Below are positions 13,700 to 14,843 of a stretch of DNA of 14,843 bases, one piece after another. The notes below the pieces were generated by a model. That model had not been told where the DNA came from. It saw only the letters and a program-made list of their open reading frames with translations, and ran no database searches. Origin of the DNA: Clostridiales bacterium (GTDB taxonomy: Bacteria; Bacillota; Clostridia; Oscillospirales; Oscillospiraceae); NCBI GenBank assembly GCA_003516765.1, contig DPCD01000021.1, forward strand, positions 25,582-40,424. The letters run 5' to 3'. A program made the translations under genes and the position numbers. How positions within the stretch are numbered: position 1 is the stretch's first letter; each line of letters starts with the position of its first letter.

Positions 13700-14650
13700 T
13701 CAAAGGTCTTTGAGGTGCTCCATGTTTGTGCGGATGCCCTCGCAGCAGGCGTGGAACGTCGCTTTTTCTTCCTCGGTGAGCGGCAGCTCTACAACCTCTT
13801 CCACGCCGTTTGCGCCGATCACACACGGAACGCCGGCGAAGAGCCCGCTTTCGCCATACTCGCCGCAAAGCTCTGCGCTTGCCGGCATGATTGCCTTTTC
13901 ATCGTGCAGCACGATGTGCGCCATGCGCGCGGCAGTCGTCGCGATGCCGTATTCGGTGCAGAACTTGCCGGAGAACGTGACCCAGCCGCCGCCGATGGAC
14001 TCTTTTTGCAGCGCAGCGCGGTCGAAACGGAAGCGCTCGTCTTTTTCTGCCCAGACATCGAGCGGCATGCCGCGGAAGCTGACGCAGGACCAGGGGGCAA
14101 ACTGCTGGTTGCCGTGTTCGCCGAGCATGTAGCAGGTGATGGACTTGTGGTCGATGCCGGTCTGGCGCGCCAGGGCGCTGAGAAGACGCGAGGTGTCAAG
14201 CCCTGTGCCGGTGCCGAAAACTCTGCCTCTCGGAAGCTTGAGCCCGAGCGCCAGCTCGCGCGTGACGATATCGCAGGGGTTCGTGATGTTGATGAGAACG
14301 CCGTCAAAGCCGGAATCTTTGATCTTCTGCGCGTAGCCGCGCACGGCGGGAACCGTAAAATCCATCTCGGTCAGGCGGTCGTGCGTCTCGCGCAGCAGCT
14401 CAATTTTGCCGACGCTGTTGACAATCACATCGCACGCACCGAGGTCAGAGAACTCGCCTGCGCGGACCGTGACACGGTGCGGCAGGTAAGCTGCCGCGTC
14501 GCGCAGATCCTGCACTTCGCTGGCAAGCTTCTGCGCGTTTCCGTCGACCAGCACCAGCTCGTCTGCAATGCCCTGTACGGCAAGGGAGTAGGCGACATGC
14601 GCGCCGACGTGACCGAGACCGATCACACCGAGAACTTTTTTCTGATTCAT
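13700..14650 (-). CDS. L-lactate/L-2-hydroxyisocaproate dehydrogenase family protein
   Basis: This NAD-dependent enzyme of the lactate/malate dehydrogenase family would reduce a 2-oxo acid to an L-2-hydroxy acid in the cytoplasm. The 316-residue protein has the Rossmann loop GVIGLGHVGAHVA (8-20), VDG with Asp36 selecting NAD, NITNPCD (121-127), GTGTGLDTSRL (146-156, substrate-binding Arg155) and the catalytic LGEHGNQQFAPWS (His179 paired with Asp127). The active-site loop reads GKIELLRETHDRL, not the Q-K-P-G-E-T-R of ordinary L-lactate dehydrogenases, and with the GEHGNQQF-APWS and ATTAARMA segments it resembles L-2-hydroxyisocaproate dehydrogenase. The ATG at 14650 has AAAGGA 9 bases upstream; longer reading to 14743 is unlikely. 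The ilvE gene follows by 35 bases. Exact substrate is inferred. Confidence 0.88.
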   Translation of the reverse strand: MNQKKVLGVIGLGHVGAHVAYSLAVQGIADELVLVDGNAQKLASEVQDLRDAAAYLPHRVTVRAGEFSDLGACDVIVNSVGKIELLRETHDRLTEMDFTVPAVRGYAQKIKDSGFDGVLINITNPCDIVTRELALGLKLPRGRVFGTGTGLDTSRLLSALARQTGIDHKSITCYMLGEHGNQQFAPWSCVSFRGMPLDVWAEKDERFRFDRAALQKESIGGGWVTFSGKFCTEYGIATTAARMAHIVLHDEKAIMPASAELCGEYGESGLFAGVPCVIGANGVEEVVELPLTEEEKATFHACCEGIRTNMEHLKDL

Positions 14651-14696
14651 AAAAACGCATCCTTTCGTAAACAATTCAAAATTGGAAACCTGGCGC

Positions 14697-14843
14697 CTAC
14701 ATGCCGAACGTCGGGAACAGCACGCAGGTATAGAGCATGGCAAGTACCATATACATCACCAGAATGACGGCAAATGCTTTGAGCGTCTTTTTCATGACGT
14801 CGCTTTCGTTGCCGATCTGGTCGACCGTTGCGCAGGCGGCGAC
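14697..14843 (-). CDS. C-terminal end of a membrane protein (probable transporter), cut by window edge
   Basis: The last 48 codons of a gene enter from the right edge. The visible part has a polar stretch (TVDQIGNESDVMKK) followed by one hydrophobic helix of about 22 residues (AFAVILVMYMVLAMLYTCVLF) and a stop after PTFGM. That is typical of the last helix of a multi-spanning permease. The family cannot be named from this fragment. Only 46 bases lie before the dehydrogenase start and no promoter is seen there, so it is probably co-transcribed with it and might move an organic acid or amino acid used by that pair. Confidence 0.7.
   Translation of the reverse strand, partial: VAACATVDQIGNESDVMKKTLKAFAVILVMYMVLAMLYTCVLFPTFGM

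Noticed and set aside
12588..14767. Plus-strand ORFs of 364 and 362 codons opposite ilvE and the dehydrogenase
   Set aside because: Same antisense artefact; catalytic motifs are on the minus strand.

Overview
The window looks like chromosome of a moderately high-GC anaerobic Firmicute, probably an Oscillospiraceae/Ruminococcaceae-type gut clostridium. The evidence is Gram-positive-style lipoproteins with acidic Ala/Glu/Pro linkers, strong AGGAGG ribosome sites, the anaerobic (cbi) cobalamin pathway, a CNNM/CorC protein, a clostridial-type sortase remnant and a branched-chain 2-hydroxyacid dehydrogenase. The genus is inferred, not proven.

Region 1 (1 to about 10070, minus strand) is one cobalamin operon. 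A consensus promoter (10040-10067) drives a cobalamin riboswitch (about 9855-10008), followed by an intrinsic terminator (9726-9755) just before the first gene. The gene order is: cbiK-type cobaltochelatase made as a lipoprotein; a lipoprotein with two related beta-type domains of unknown function; a BtuF/FepB-type binding lipoprotein; a BtuC/FecCD permease; an ABC ATPase; then cbiL, cbiA, cbiC, cbiD and cbiF, the last running off the left edge. Most junctions are a few bases apart or overlap, so translation is probably coupled. Surface metal-tetrapyrrole handling and uptake are thus encoded upstream of, and co-regulated with, cytoplasmic corrin-ring synthesis.

Region 2 (about 10195-11726, plus strand) is a divergent unit: a consensus promoter, a leader of about 190 nt with a strong intrinsic terminator lying inside a 36-codon leader ORF, then a CNNM/CorC (HlyC-type) membrane protein starting at TTG, ended by a 12-bp-stem terminator. 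The leader looks like an attenuator of a divalent-cation transport gene and is the least explained regulatory element here.

Region 3 (11727-12589) is AT-richer. It holds three small hairpins and a decayed sortase gene with no membrane anchor and an amber codon just before its catalytic cysteine. A bidirectional terminator closes it.

Region 4 (12603-14843, minus strand) encodes the end of an unidentified membrane protein, an L-lactate/L-2-hydroxyisocaproate-type dehydrogenase and a branched-chain aminotransferase. Together the two enzymes would convert branched-chain amino acids to 2-oxo acids and then to 2-hydroxy acids, regenerating NAD+.
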